Of a stretch of 64,000 nucleotides of DNA, positions 43,227 through 52,105 are shown one piece after another. The DNA comes from Actinomadura syzygii. GTDB lineage: Bacteria; Actinomycetota; Actinomycetes; Streptosporangiales; Streptosporangiaceae. The stretch lies in the NCBI RefSeq assembly GCF_008085905.1, contig NZ_VSFF01000002.1, forward strand, positions 62,001-126,000, in the 5' to 3' direction. A program made the position numbers and the translations under genes. The number at the start of each line of letters is the position of its first letter. Within the stretch, counting starts at the first letter, position 1. The notes under the pieces are model-generated. The model was not told the DNA's origin, searched no databases, and was given only the letters and a program-made list of their open reading frames with translations.

Positions 43227-44069
43227 TCAGTACCAGTGGTGGGACGACCACCACGCCCATGCGCCGCACGGGTCGGTGTAGCGGGCCTTGATGTAACCGA
43301 GCCCCCAGGCGATCTGCGTCGGGGTGCTCGTACGCCAGTCGGGTCCCGCGCTCATCATCTTGGAGCCGGGCAGCGCCTGCGGGATGCCGTACGCCCCGCT
43401 GCCGGGGTTCTCCGCGCGCTCGTTCCAGCCGCTCTCGTGGTTCCACAGCGTCAGTAGCGACGACCAGCAACGCCCCCATCCCTTGAGGGCGTTCATCTTC
43501 TTGCCGTAGTCCTTGTTCTGCCCGGCGCTCGGGTTCATCTTGGCGAGCCGCTCGCGCTCCTGCTGCTCCTTGAGCTTCGCGCGGGCCGCCGCGTCGCGCT
43601 TCGCCTGCTCCTTGAGCCGCTTCAGCTCGCGCTGGTGCAGTTCGTACGCGCGCTTCTTCGCGGCGGCGATCGCGTCGGCGGTGACCGCGTCCATGTCGGA
43701 CGCCGACGTCAGCTTGGCGAGCATGTCGTTGGTCGACAGGTCGGGGGCCGCGGCCTTCGGCGGCTTCGTGCCGCCGTCGACGAAGCGCCCGATGTCGACG
43801 AGCACGACCGCGGCCGCCAGCGCGCCGATCGCCACGATCATGATCGTGACGTTGCTCGTGAGCATCCGCCGCAGCCGCCGTCCCCCGGACGGACGGTCGT
43901 CCAGCGGGTCGGACGGCTCGCGCGGAGCGGGCACCCGCGGTTCGCGGTCGTCCCGGACGCCGCCGCGTGCCTGGTCGGACCCCGGTCCCCGTGTCGCGCG
44001 CCGCGCGCCGGAACGGGCGCGGCCGGCGGGGGCGGAGGGACGTCTGCGCGTGCCGTGACTCTGTGGCAT
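43227..44069 (-). CDS. Membrane-anchored lytic-transglycosylase-like protein (aggregation-promoting-factor C-terminal domain)
   Basis: 280 residues from the ATG at 44069. Basic, disordered head (about 70 residues), one transmembrane helix (SNVTIMIVAIGALAAAVVLVDIG), a charged coiled-coil (KKRAYELHQRELKRLKEQAKRDAAARAKLKEQQERERLAKM), and a C-terminal lysozyme-like domain: LLTLWNHESGWNERAENPGSGAYGIPQALPGSKM, WGLGYIKARYTDPCGAWAWWSSHHWY. The Glu in NHESGW is the likely catalytic acid. It belongs to the resuscitation/APF group of actinobacterial wall hydrolases. No Shine-Dalgarno is seen. Confidence 0.87.
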   Translation of the reverse strand: MPQSHGTRRRPSAPAGRARSGARRATRGPGSDQARGGVRDDREPRVPAPREPSDPLDDRPSGGRRLRRMLTSNVTIMIVAIGALAAAVVLVDIGRFVDGGTKPPKAAAPDLSTNDMLAKLTSASDMDAVTADAIAAAKKRAYELHQRELKRLKEQAKRDAAARAKLKEQQERERLAKMNPSAGQNKDYGKKMNALKGWGRCWSSLLTLWNHESGWNERAENPGSGAYGIPQALPGSKMMSAGPDWRTSTPTQIAWGLGYIKARYTDPCGAWAWWSSHHWY

Positions 44070-44109
44070 AGGAGAAGACTGCCTTATCGCCCGGGGTCCT
44101 GTCGTCAGA

Positions 44110-44141
44110 GGACGGCGGCCGTCGACGACCGGCCGCCGTCC
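44110..44141 (-). terminator. Hairpin terminator after marR
   Basis: A 12-bp perfect stem (44110-44121 with 44130-44141; GACGGCGGCC core) and an 8-base loop, in the gap between the marR stop and the transglycosylase-like gene on the same strand. Confidence 0.6.
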
Positions 44142-44221
44142 GCACGGCGAGTACCGTCTGCTGAGCAAGTACGGGGACAGAGTGGCACAAGGTTCACCCG
44201 CCGCGCCTTTCGTTCCGTCCC

Positions 44222-44827
44222 TTATCCGCGTTGTTCGTCCGGATTCAGCAGTTCGACGTCGCCCGCCGCGAGCCGCGCCGGCTGCAGCGCCTCGAACAGG
44301 TCGCGGTGCATGTCGTCGAAGACGGCGAGCGCGCCGTCCGGCGCCTCGAGCGCGAGGGCGACCTCGTTGGCCCGGTCGCGTCCGGCGGGGGTGATCCGGA
44401 CGAGCGTCGCCCGCCGGTCGCGCGGATGCGGCGTCCTGGCGACGAACCCGGCCGCCTCCAACTGGTCGACCGTCAGCTTCACCGTCGTCGGGTGCACCAT
44501 CAGGATCCGGCCGAGCGTGCTGAGCCTCGCCTGCCCGCGGGTGGTCAGGGCGAGCGTGGTCAGCAGGAAGTAGCCGGTCCGGGAGAGGTCGAGCTCCTTG
44601 AGCTCGGCGTCCAGGGCCTTCTTGAGAAGCTGGTTGAGCCGTCCCACCGCGCAGATCGCCATGAACGGCCAGGGGCCGCCGCTGAGGCCCTGGGCCTCCC
44701 AGCGGTCCCGGACGCCCATGACCAGCGGGTCCACGCCGTCCGCCGGATCGCCCGCGAAGTCCTCCGGATCGCCCGCGAGATCCTCCGCGACGTCAGCGGT
44801 CGCGTCGGCGGTCACGTCAGCGGTCAT
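44222..44827 (-). CDS. MarR-family regulator
   Basis: 201 residues. An acidic repetitive head (TADVTADATADVAEDLAGDPEDFAGDP, residues 2-28) precedes a winged-helix MarR domain: LSRTGYFLLTTLALTTRGQARLSTLGRILMVHPTTVKLTVDQLEAAGFVARTPHPRDRRATLVRITPAG. It is divergent from the mce operon, whose first ORF starts 274 bases away, and is a candidate regulator of it. The acidic head is unusual for the family and could interact with another protein. Confidence 0.9.
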   Translation of the reverse strand: MTADVTADATADVAEDLAGDPEDFAGDPADGVDPLVMGVRDRWEAQGLSGGPWPFMAICAVGRLNQLLKKALDAELKELDLSRTGYFLLTTLALTTRGQARLSTLGRILMVHPTTVKLTVDQLEAAGFVARTPHPRDRRATLVRITPAGRDRANEVALALEAPDGALAVFDDMHRDLFEALQPARLAAGDVELLNPDEQRG

Positions 44828-44886
44828 GTCGTCGTCGTCCTGTCGCGCCTCTGTTGCACCGGCCGATCGTAGCTTCGGACAAATCC

Positions 44887-45004
44887 CTTATGTAAGTACT
44901 CGCTTCTTAGACCTTCTTCCAATAGAGTGCCTCAGATCACAGGCGGTGCCCGAGTGCTTGCCAGGGCGCGGGTGCCGCGTGTGATCCCGGTCTCGGCCGA
45001 GACC
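44887..45004. promoter_or_regulatory. Regulatory region between marR and the mce operon
   Basis: Within the 274-base divergent gap (44828-45101), two symmetric sites stand out: CTTATGTAAG (44887-44896) near marR and the perfect 16-bp palindrome GGTCTCGGCCGAGACC (44989-45004), about 100 bases before the mce mini-ORF. They could be operators for the MarR protein or another regulator. The region around 44870-44935 is markedly AT-richer than its surroundings, as expected of promoters. Confidence 0.4.
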
Positions 45005-45101
45005 ACGGTGGCGCGCGAACGAGCAGTACGCGGCGCCGCCGTGCCCGGCGACGACCGGAGCATCGGATGAGCGCCGACGTCCGAGAACGAAGGAGGCTGG
45101 T

Positions 45102-45182
45102 ATGTCCCTTCACGACCCTCCCGCGGAGGGAACCGGGTCCCCCCGGAGCGGCCCGCCCCGTCCGGCGGAGGACGGCGGCTGA
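45102..45182 (+). CDS. 26-residue leader ORF at the head of the mce operon
   Basis: MSLHDPPAEGTGSPRSGPPR continuing to PAEDGG. It has an ideal Shine-Dalgarno (AAGGAGG, 45089-45095, 6 bases before the ATG), and its TGA overlaps the ATG of the first permease gene (TGATG at 45180-45184). This looks like a translated leader that couples ribosomes to the permease gene. The peptide is Pro/Gly-rich with no recognised domain. It occupies the place where some actinomycete mce clusters carry the ATPase gene mceG/mkl. Confidence 0.5.
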   Translation: MSLHDPPAEGTGSPRSGPPRPAEDGG

Positions 45183-45985
45183 TGGTCGCGAGCCTGGCCA
45201 AGGCCCCCGACCTCGCGCGCAGGCGGTTCGGACGCGCGCTCGACGAGACCGGCCTGCTGTGCGTGACCCTCCTCGAAGGACTGCGCCGCACCTGGGACCT
45301 CCGCCAGTGGTGGGGCGAGTTCGTCGAGCAGTGCTGGTTCCTCGCGCGCGTGACGAGCGTCCCGGTGATGCTCATCGCGGTGCCGCTCGGCGCGACCATC
45401 TCGCTGCAGGTCGGCGACATCGCGCGGCAGCTCGGCGCGCAGTCCGGCACCGGCGCGCTGCTGACCGCCGCGATGATCCAGCAGGTGGCGCCGCTCGCCG
45501 CCGCGCTGCTCGTGTCCGGCGTCGGCGGGTCGGCGATCACGTCCGACATGGGCGCGCGCAACATCCGCGACGAGCTCGCCGCGATGGAGGTCATGGGCAT
45601 CAACCCCGTCCACCGCCTGGTCACCCCCAGGCTGTGGGCGGCGAGCACGGTGTCCGGCCTGCTCTGCTCGGTGGTGATCCTGGCGGGCGTCGTCGGCGGC
45701 TACTACTTCAACGTCATCCAGCAGGGCGTCAGCCCCGGCGCGTTCTTCGACGGCGCGACGACGCTGCTCCAGTTCTCCGACCTGGTGATCACGCTGTTCA
45801 AGGCGTGGGTGTTCGGGTTCATCGCCGCCGCGGTCGCCTGCTACATGGGCATGAACTGCGACTACGGCCCGGTGGGGGTGGGCCGCGCGGTGAACCGCGC
45901 GGTGGTGGTCACCTCGATCGTGGTGTTCGCGACGAACTACATCCTCACCATGCTCTACCAGGTCCTCTTCCCACCGAGGTTCTGA
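45182..45985 (+). CDS. MlaE/YrbE-family permease, YrbEA of the mce operon
   Basis: 267 residues with five to six hydrophobic helices. The MlaE signature includes ISLQVGDIARQLGAQSGTGALLTAAMIQQVAPLAAALLVSGVGGSAITSDMGARNIRDELAAMEVMGINPVHRLVTPRLWAA, with the ATPase-contacting EE/MEVMGIN segment. It is the transmembrane subunit of an ABC-type lipid/steroid importer driven by MceG. Starts within the mini-ORF stop; its own stop overlaps the next start (TGATG). Confidence 0.94.
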   Translation: MVASLAKAPDLARRRFGRALDETGLLCVTLLEGLRRTWDLRQWWGEFVEQCWFLARVTSVPVMLIAVPLGATISLQVGDIARQLGAQSGTGALLTAAMIQQVAPLAAALLVSGVGGSAITSDMGARNIRDELAAMEVMGINPVHRLVTPRLWAASTVSGLLCSVVILAGVVGGYYFNVIQQGVSPGAFFDGATTLLQFSDLVITLFKAWVFGFIAAAVACYMGMNCDYGPVGVGRAVNRAVVVTSIVVFATNYILTMLYQVLFPPRF

Positions 45986-46839
45986 TGGTCGCCATCTCCC
46001 CCGTCCGCAGGTTCGGGCGGGCCGTGCGGGGCCGGACCGCCGGGCTCATGCCCTCGGCCGACCTGCCGGTCTTCCTCGGCCGCGTCCTGTACCACCTGTT
46101 CGTCGACATCATCCTGCGCCGCAAGTACGGCAAGACGCTCGCGAAGCAGGTCAGCGACATCACGGTCGGCGTCGGCGCGCTCGTCATCGGCGGCGGCATG
46201 ATCTTCGTGATCGCGACGATGTCGCTCGCCACCGGCGCGATGGTCGGCCTCCAGGGCTACCCCGGGCTGGAGCGCATCGGCGCGGAGGCGTTCACCGGGC
46301 TCGTGTCGTCCTACTCCAACGTCCGCGAGGTCACCCCGATCATCGCGGGCGTCGCGCTGGTCGCGCAGGTCGGCACCGGGTTCACCGCCGAGATCGGCGC
46401 GATGCGGATCTCCGAGGAGATCGACGCGCTGGAGGTCATGGGCATCAACTCGCTGGCCTACCTCGTGTGCACGCGGGTGGCCGCCGGGGTCATCGCGCTC
46501 GTGCCGCTCTACCTCGTCTCGCTGTTCATGGCGTTCTGGGCCACCCGGTTCATCACGATCCAGTACTTCGGTCTGTCGCCCGGCATCTACGACTACTACT
46601 TCCACCTCTACCTCCCGCCGATCGGCGTCTTCTACAGCGTCATCAAGGTGGCGGTGTTCGCGTTCATCATCATGTTCATCCACTGCTACCGCGGCTACTA
46701 CGCGGCGGGCGGCCCGGTGGGCGTCGGCGTCGCCGCCGGGCGCGCCATCCGGGAGTCCACCATCCTGATGATCCTGATGAACCTGGTCCTGTCGTACATC
46801 TTCTGGGGCCACGGCAGCACGGTGAGGTTGACCGGATGA
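45985..46839 (+). CDS. MlaE/YrbE-family permease, YrbEB of the mce operon
   Basis: 284 residues, the second permease subunit: VSDITVGVGALVIGGGMIFVIATMSLATGAMVGLQGYPGLERIGAEAFTGLVSSYSNVREVTPIIAGVALVAQVGTGFTAEIGAMRISEEIDALEVMGINSLAYLVCTRVAAGVIALVPLYLV. It forms the heterodimeric permease with YrbEA. The ATG overlaps the upstream stop, and the first mce gene overlaps its stop by 4 bases (ATGA), so translation is coupled throughout. Confidence 0.94.
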   Translation: MVAISPVRRFGRAVRGRTAGLMPSADLPVFLGRVLYHLFVDIILRRKYGKTLAKQVSDITVGVGALVIGGGMIFVIATMSLATGAMVGLQGYPGLERIGAEAFTGLVSSYSNVREVTPIIAGVALVAQVGTGFTAEIGAMRISEEIDALEVMGINSLAYLVCTRVAAGVIALVPLYLVSLFMAFWATRFITIQYFGLSPGIYDYYFHLYLPPIGVFYSVIKVAVFAFIIMFIHCYRGYYAAGGPVGVGVAAGRAIRESTILMILMNLVLSYIFWGHGSTVRLTG

Positions 46840-47909
46840 GCGACGAGACACTGTCCGCCCGCTCCCGGACGATCTTCGGCCTGGTCGGCGCCGGGGTCAT
46901 CGCGGCGGCCGCGGCGTTCGTCGCGCTCGGGTCGACGCAGTCGCACGAGGGCTCCACCTACTACGACGCGAGCTTCGGACGCGCCGGGCAGGGCCTCGAC
47001 CCCGGCAAGTCGGACGTCAAGGTCCGCGGTATCGCGGTCGGCGCCGTCGACAGGATCACGCTGTCCGGCGACGGGCGCGTCAACGTCCGGTTCCGGGTCG
47101 ACAAGGGGGTCAAGGTCGCCGACACGGCGGTCGCGTCCGTCGAGCCGATCTCGGTGTTCGGCCCCAAGGACCTGACGCTCGAACTCGGCGCGCACGAGCT
47201 GACCGGCCCCTACCTGAAGGACGGCGGACGGGTCGTGAAGACGCACGACCCGGAGGAACTGTCCGACACGGCCTGGCCGACCTATCAACTGACCAAGGCC
47301 ATCGACCCGGACGAGGTCGGCACGATCCTGCACGTGTTCGGCTCCGGACTGTCCGGCCAGGGCCCCGCGCTGCGCCGGACGATCGGCAACGGCGCCACCG
47401 TCATCGACGCCACCCACAAGGACAGGGCCGCGATCCAGGCGCTGCTGAACGACATCAACGGCCTGTCGGGCACGTTCGCGTCCCGCGGCGACACGATCAC
47501 CGGGCTCGCGGGCGACTTCAACCGGCTGTCGAAGGTGGTCAGCGACCGTCCGGACAAGGTGTCGCAGCTCCTCGACCAGTCGAGCCGCCTCGGCGACACC
47601 CTCGGCACGAGCCTGCAGCAGCACGGCCGCAACCTCGGCTCGATCATCGACACGGGCGGGCAGGTCGCCGCCGTGGTGAACGGACGCCGCCGCGACCTCC
47701 CCGTCCTGGAGGACAGCCTCACCGGGTTCTTCGGCCTGCTGTCGCAGATCATCCGCGTCCCCGGGCCGGAGGGCACGCTGATCGCGCAGGCCCGCGACGA
47801 CCTCCCGCTCGACATCTGCCAGATCCTCATCGACATCTGCCCCGTCAAACCCGCGCGGACGGCCTTCGACACGCCGCTCCCCGGCGCGGGCGCGGGCGGG
47901 CGGCCGTGA
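46836..47909 (+). CDS. Mce protein, position A
   Basis: 357 residues: N-terminal membrane anchor (TIFGLVGAGVIAAAAAFVALGS), MlaD/Mce domain (residues about 40-125: YDASFGRAGQGLDPGKSDVKVRGIAVGAVDRITLSGDGRVNVRFRVDKGVKVADTAVASVEPISVFGPKDLTLELG), then a long helical needle region (THKDRAAIQALLNDINGLSGTFASRGDTITGLAGDFNRLSKVVSDR) and a C-terminal tail with two Cys (ICQILIDICP). Mce proteins form a hexameric tube that channels lipids or sterols to the permease. Confidence 0.93.
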   Translation: MSDETLSARSRTIFGLVGAGVIAAAAAFVALGSTQSHEGSTYYDASFGRAGQGLDPGKSDVKVRGIAVGAVDRITLSGDGRVNVRFRVDKGVKVADTAVASVEPISVFGPKDLTLELGAHELTGPYLKDGGRVVKTHDPEELSDTAWPTYQLTKAIDPDEVGTILHVFGSGLSGQGPALRRTIGNGATVIDATHKDRAAIQALLNDINGLSGTFASRGDTITGLAGDFNRLSKVVSDRPDKVSQLLDQSSRLGDTLGTSLQQHGRNLGSIIDTGGQVAAVVNGRRRDLPVLEDSLTGFFGLLSQIIRVPGPEGTLIAQARDDLPLDICQILIDICPVKPARTAFDTPLPGAGAGGRP

Positions 47910-48985
47910 GCCCGCGCCTGCGCGGCAAGGCCGCGCGCGGCCCCGAGTACGCCACGATCGTGAAGTTCCTCGCGTTCGTGGCGGTGACCGGGCTGCTCAC
48001 CTTCTACATCGGCCAGCAGATCCTCGGCACGAGCTTCACCCCCCGCTACCGGCTGACGGCGACGTTCGACGACGTCACCGGCCTGCTGGAGGGCGACGCG
48101 GTGAAGGTCGCCGGGACGCCCGTCGGCCAGGTCAAGGGCATCAAGGTGGTGCGCGGCAAGGCCGTGGTCGAGCTGGCGGTCGACAAGGACGTGCGCGTCC
48201 CGTCCGACTCGACGGCCGCGATCCGGTGGCGCAACGTGATGGGGCAGCGGGTCGTCTACCTGGAGCCGGGGACGAGCCGGTCCAAGCTGGGCGACGGCGA
48301 CCGGGTCCCGCGCACCCGCTCGGTCGTCGACCTCGGCGACATCGTGAACAGCCTCGGGCCGCTGACCCGCAACCTCGACCCGAACCAGCTCAACAAGATC
48401 CTGTTCTCGTTCTCCCAGGCCCTGGACGGCAACGAGCAGAACATCTCGCTGCTGACCGACAACCTGGACGCGCTGCTCCAGACCTTCGCCGCCCGCAAGA
48501 ACACGATCAAGGGAATGATCGGGGACTACGAGACGGTCAGCGCGGCGGTCGCCACCCGCGACCGGCAGATCGCCGCGAGCATCGACAACCTCGCGTCGCT
48601 GACGAAGGTCTTCGCGAACAACCGGCGGCTGCTGGAGAGCGCGGTCGTGGAGATCTCCGGCGTGACCACCAACCTCAACCAGGTGCTCGGCGGCAACGAC
48701 GCGCAACTCGCCCGCATCATCGGCAACCTCGGAAAGTTCGCCGAGACGTTCCGCCTGAACGTCGACAATCTGGAGACGATGGTGCGGCAGTTGCCGCTGA
48801 CGCTGCGGCAGCTCTTCGCGTCCGCGAACGGCGGCCACTACCTGCGCACCAACGCGCTCTGCCTGAACATCATGCAGGGCCCGTGCCCGTTCCCGATGCA
48901 GCTGCCGAAGTCGCCCGGCGCCGGGTCGCCGTCCGCGGACGACCTCGCCAAGCTCAAGAAGATGCTGCTGGGGGTGGGCGGCTGA
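47906..48985 (+). CDS. Mce protein, position B
   Basis: 359 residues from a GTG that overlaps the previous stop (GTGA). Membrane anchor IVKFLAFVAVTGLLTFYIGQQI; Mce domain with LTATFDDVTGLLEGDAVKVAGTPVGQVKGIKVVRGKAVVELAVDKDVRVPSDSTAAIRWRNVMGQRVVYLEPG; helical region rich in Asn/Asp heptads; C-terminal HYLRTNALCLNIMQGPCPFP typical of MceB. Part of the hexameric conduit. Confidence 0.93.
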   Translation: MSPRLRGKAARGPEYATIVKFLAFVAVTGLLTFYIGQQILGTSFTPRYRLTATFDDVTGLLEGDAVKVAGTPVGQVKGIKVVRGKAVVELAVDKDVRVPSDSTAAIRWRNVMGQRVVYLEPGTSRSKLGDGDRVPRTRSVVDLGDIVNSLGPLTRNLDPNQLNKILFSFSQALDGNEQNISLLTDNLDALLQTFAARKNTIKGMIGDYETVSAAVATRDRQIAASIDNLASLTKVFANNRRLLESAVVEISGVTTNLNQVLGGNDAQLARIIGNLGKFAETFRLNVDNLETMVRQLPLTLRQLFASANGGHYLRTNALCLNIMQGPCPFPMQLPKSPGAGSPSADDLAKLKKMLLGVGG

Positions 48986-50007
48986 TGGCCCTCAAGTCGC
49001 TGCGGGACGTCGACCAGAAGCTCGTCGCGATCGTCACCCTCGCCGCGCTCGCCGCGGGCTGCGTGTTCGCGTTCGCGGTCGGCCAACTCCACCTGTTCGA
49101 GCGCGGCTACACGATGAGCGGCGAGTTCACCGACGCCGCCGGGTTGAAGAAGGGCCAGGACGTCCGCGTCGCGGGCGTGAAGTCGGGACGGGTCACCTCG
49201 GTCGAGCCCGACTTCCGGCGCGGCAAGATCATCGTGACCTGGCACGTCGACTCGGGAATCGACCTGGGGCCGAAGACGCGGGCGGAGATCCAGACGACGA
49301 CGCTGATGGGCGGCCGGTACCTGCGGCTGTCCGGACCGGTCGCGAAGCCGTACATGGCGGACGTCCCCGAGTCGCGGCGGCGGATCCCGCTGACGCGCAC
49401 GAGCGTCCCGTTCACCGTCCCGGACGCGCTCGAAGGCGCGCAGAACATCGTCGGCACGCTCGACCAGCGCAGCATCGACAAGCTGCTCACCGAGGTCACC
49501 GAGATCAAGTCGCCGGGCGCGGTGAAGCTGCGCCGCGTCCTCGTCAACGTCCAGGACCTGTCGCGGATGCTGAACGACTCCTACCCCGAGGTCCAGAAGC
49601 TGATCGAGAACAGCAACACGATCACCGGCACGCTCGCCGCGAAGGACGCGAAGCTCCGCGAGATCCTCGACGCCAGCCAGGTATTGCTGCGGACGCTCGT
49701 CCAGCGGCGCAACGAGCTGGCCGCGACGATCGGGCAGGGCAACCGCACGGTCCGGACGCTGTCGAACGTGATCTCCCGGAACCAGAAGGAGATCGACTCG
49801 CTGCTCGACAACCTGCACCTGCTGACCACCCGCCTCGCGCCCAACATGGACGCGCTGAACGCCGACTTCTCGCTGCTCGGCCCGACGTTCCAGCAGGTCG
49901 CCAACCTCAAGGGCAACGGCCAGTGGATCGAGGGCGTGCTCACCGGGCTCGGCCCGCTGCAACCGCCCGGGCCGATCTCGACGCGACGCCAGCAGGGAGG
50001 CGGCTGA
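48985..50007 (+). CDS. Mce protein, position C
   Basis: 340 residues. Anchor LVAIVTLAALAAGCVFAFAVGQLHLF; Mce domain MSGEFTDAAGLKKGQDVRVAGVKSGRVTSVEPDFRRGKIIVTWHVDSGIDLGPKTRAEIQTTTLMGGRYLRLSGP; helical part with VQKLIENSNTITGTLAAKDAKLREILDASQVLLRTLVQRRNELAATIGQGNRTVRTLSNVISRNQKEIDSLLDNLHLL. The ATG overlaps the upstream stop (TGATG). Short Pro/Gln-rich tail. Confidence 0.93.
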   Translation: MALKSLRDVDQKLVAIVTLAALAAGCVFAFAVGQLHLFERGYTMSGEFTDAAGLKKGQDVRVAGVKSGRVTSVEPDFRRGKIIVTWHVDSGIDLGPKTRAEIQTTTLMGGRYLRLSGPVAKPYMADVPESRRRIPLTRTSVPFTVPDALEGAQNIVGTLDQRSIDKLLTEVTEIKSPGAVKLRRVLVNVQDLSRMLNDSYPEVQKLIENSNTITGTLAAKDAKLREILDASQVLLRTLVQRRNELAATIGQGNRTVRTLSNVISRNQKEIDSLLDNLHLLTTRLAPNMDALNADFSLLGPTFQQVANLKGNGQWIEGVLTGLGPLQPPGPISTRRQQGGG

Positions 50008-51026
50008 TGAGGAGGACCGCCGCCGCGCTCGGGCTCGCCATGGTGGCGTCGCTCGGTGGGTGCTCGGCCGTCCCGTCCGGCGGGGACGGGCGCACGATGG
50101 TCGTCTACGTGCCGAAGGCCCGGTCGTTCTACCCGGAGTCGAAGGTCAAGGTGATGGGCGCGGACGTCGGCCTCGTCGACAAGGTCGAGAACCAGGGCTA
50201 CAAGGTGAAGGTGACGTTCCACCTGCGGCGGGACGTCCCGCTGCCGCGCGGGGTGCAGGCGTCGATCGTCCCGCTGAACCTGATCGGGGAGCGGAACCTC
50301 GTCCTGCATCCGGCGTGGCATCCGGGCGAGCCGAAGGAGACCGCGAACGTCATCCCGATCGAGCGCACCCACGTCCCCGTCGAGGTGGACGACGCGCTCA
50401 GCTCGTTCACGAACCTGGCGAACGCCCTCGACCCGACGAAGATGCGGACCGCGCTCGGCAACGCCGCCGACACGGTGAACGGCAACGGCAGGGAGTTCAA
50501 CGCGACCCTCGAGCAGAGCGCCCGCCTGGTCGAGAACGTCGCCGGGCAGGACGAGGAGCTGATCGAGGTCGCGCGCAACCTCAGCCGCCTCGCCGGGGTG
50601 GTGCGCGGGCGCGAGCAGGTCCTCGGCACGGTGATCCGCGACTTCGGCGAGGCGAGCCGGGTGCTCGCCGACGAGCGCGGCGACCTGCAGCAGCTCATCG
50701 ACGGCGTCCTCGAACTGGCGAAGAACGGCGACAAGCTGCTCAAGAGGTACAAGGGCAACCTGCCGTACGACCTGGCCGTCCTGACCCGGACGGCGCTCGT
50801 CCTGAAGGGCGACTCGAAGGAGATAGCGCAGCTGCTGCACGTCCTCCCCGGCATCAGCGAGGCGCTGATCGGCGGCTACAACCCGAAGAACAAGTCGCTG
50901 CAGATCCGGTTCGCCACCGACGCCTTCCTGCGGACGTGGCTCAAGGGCCTGATGAACAGCGACAACGTGGGCTGCCCGCTGCCCAAGCCCAACTCCAACT
51001 GTCCCTGGCAGAACGGAGCCAACTGA
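50007..51026 (+). CDS. Mce lipoprotein, position D
   Basis: 339 residues beginning with a lipoprotein signal peptide (MRRTAAALGLAMVASLGGCSAV; lipobox SLGG-C at C19), then an Mce domain (TMVVYVPKARSFYPESKVKVMGADVGLVDKVENQGYKVKVTFHLRRDVPLPRGVQASIVPLNLIGERNLVLHP) and a helical region. Ends with GCPLPKPNSNCPWQNGAN (two Cys). In mycobacterial operons the D subunit is usually anchored by a helix rather than by lipid, so a lipoprotein here is notable. Confidence 0.92.
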   Translation: MRRTAAALGLAMVASLGGCSAVPSGGDGRTMVVYVPKARSFYPESKVKVMGADVGLVDKVENQGYKVKVTFHLRRDVPLPRGVQASIVPLNLIGERNLVLHPAWHPGEPKETANVIPIERTHVPVEVDDALSSFTNLANALDPTKMRTALGNAADTVNGNGREFNATLEQSARLVENVAGQDEELIEVARNLSRLAGVVRGREQVLGTVIRDFGEASRVLADERGDLQQLIDGVLELAKNGDKLLKRYKGNLPYDLAVLTRTALVLKGDSKEIAQLLHVLPGISEALIGGYNPKNKSLQIRFATDAFLRTWLKGLMNSDNVGCPLPKPNSNCPWQNGAN

Positions 51027-52105
51027 TGGGCCGCCGAATCGTCGCCGTCCTCGTCATGGTCCTCGCGGTCGCGGGCTGCTCGTACAAGACGGCGGGCTCG
51101 CCGGGCGGCGGCCTGAAGCTGACCGCCACGTTCGACGACGTGCAGGGGCTCGTCGCCGGGCACAGCGTGAAGATGTCCGACATCACGATCGGCAGCGTCA
51201 CGAAGGTCGAGCTGGCCGGCTACAAGGCGCGGGTGACGCTGTCGATCGAGGACGACGTCCGGGTCCCGAAGGGCACCAGGGCCGAGATCAAGGTGACGTC
51301 GCTGCTCGGCGAGAACTACGTCGACCTGCGGATGCCGCCCGGCGCGCGGATGGACCGGGGCCCGTTCCTCGCCTCCGGCGACCGGATCACCGAGACCAGC
51401 GTCCAGCCCGCGTTCGAGCAGGTCGTCGGGCAGGCCGGGCCGCTGATCCAGAAGCTCGCGGGCAACGACGTGGCCGCCGTCGTGAACGCCGGGGCCACCG
51501 CGCTGGACGGCAACGGCCACAAGCTGAACAAGACGATCGCGCAGACGAGCGACCTGCTCCGGATGTTCGCCGAGCAGCGCCGCGAGCTGGGCGAGTCCGT
51601 GGACCGGTTCGCCCGGCTCGGCCGGTCGCTGGCCAAGGGCTCGGACGCGCTCGACGAGGCCCCCGGCCGCCTGGAGCGCACGACCCGGATGCTGGACGAC
51701 GACAAGTACAAGATCATTAAAACGGTCGACCGGCTGACGAAGATGGCGCGCGAGCTGAACGACAAGGTGCTGGAGGGGCGCATCCGCCGGTTCCGCGCCC
51801 TGCTGAACGACGTCGACCCCGTCCTGCGGCAGCTCGGCAACGACCGCAAGCGGCTCACCGCCCTGGTGGACGGCCTGGTCGAGTTCAGCGACAAGCTGCC
51901 GAAGGCCAGCTACGACGGCCAGCTCCTGCTGTACCCGATCGTCCGGATCGTCTGGCCGGACGGCACGCCGATCTTCCCCGGCCTCAGCGCCCCGCCGAAG
52001 ACGAAGAAGGCGCCCGGCGCGCGGCAGGACGGGACGCCGAAACTCCCGAAGGAGCTCGAAGGCGCCCTGCCCGACCTCGACGAGATCCTGGGAGGACGGG
52101 GATGA
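51026..52105 (+). CDS. Mce lipoprotein, position E (LprK-like)
   Basis: 359 residues, again with a lipoprotein signal (MGRRIVAVLVMVLAVAGCSY; C18). Mce domain LTATFDDVQGLVAGHSVKMSDITIGSVTKVELAGYKARVTLSIEDDVRVPKGTRAEIKVTSLLGENYVDLRMPP, followed by long helices (LLRMFAEQRRELGESVDRFARLGRSLAKGSDALDEAPGRLERTTRMLDDDKYKIIKTVDRL) and a Lys/Pro-rich C-terminus. Corresponds to MceE/LprK of mycobacteria. Start overlaps the previous stop (TGATG). Confidence 0.93.
   Translation: MGRRIVAVLVMVLAVAGCSYKTAGSPGGGLKLTATFDDVQGLVAGHSVKMSDITIGSVTKVELAGYKARVTLSIEDDVRVPKGTRAEIKVTSLLGENYVDLRMPPGARMDRGPFLASGDRITETSVQPAFEQVVGQAGPLIQKLAGNDVAAVVNAGATALDGNGHKLNKTIAQTSDLLRMFAEQRRELGESVDRFARLGRSLAKGSDALDEAPGRLERTTRMLDDDKYKIIKTVDRLTKMARELNDKVLEGRIRRFRALLNDVDPVLRQLGNDRKRLTALVDGLVEFSDKLPKASYDGQLLLYPIVRIVWPDGTPIFPGLSAPPKTKKAPGARQDGTPKLPKELEGALPDLDEILGGRG

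Noticed and set aside
47285..49962. Minus-strand long frames opposite the mce genes
   Set aside because: Shadows of Mce coding sequence; composition typical of antisense frames in high-GC DNA, no domains.
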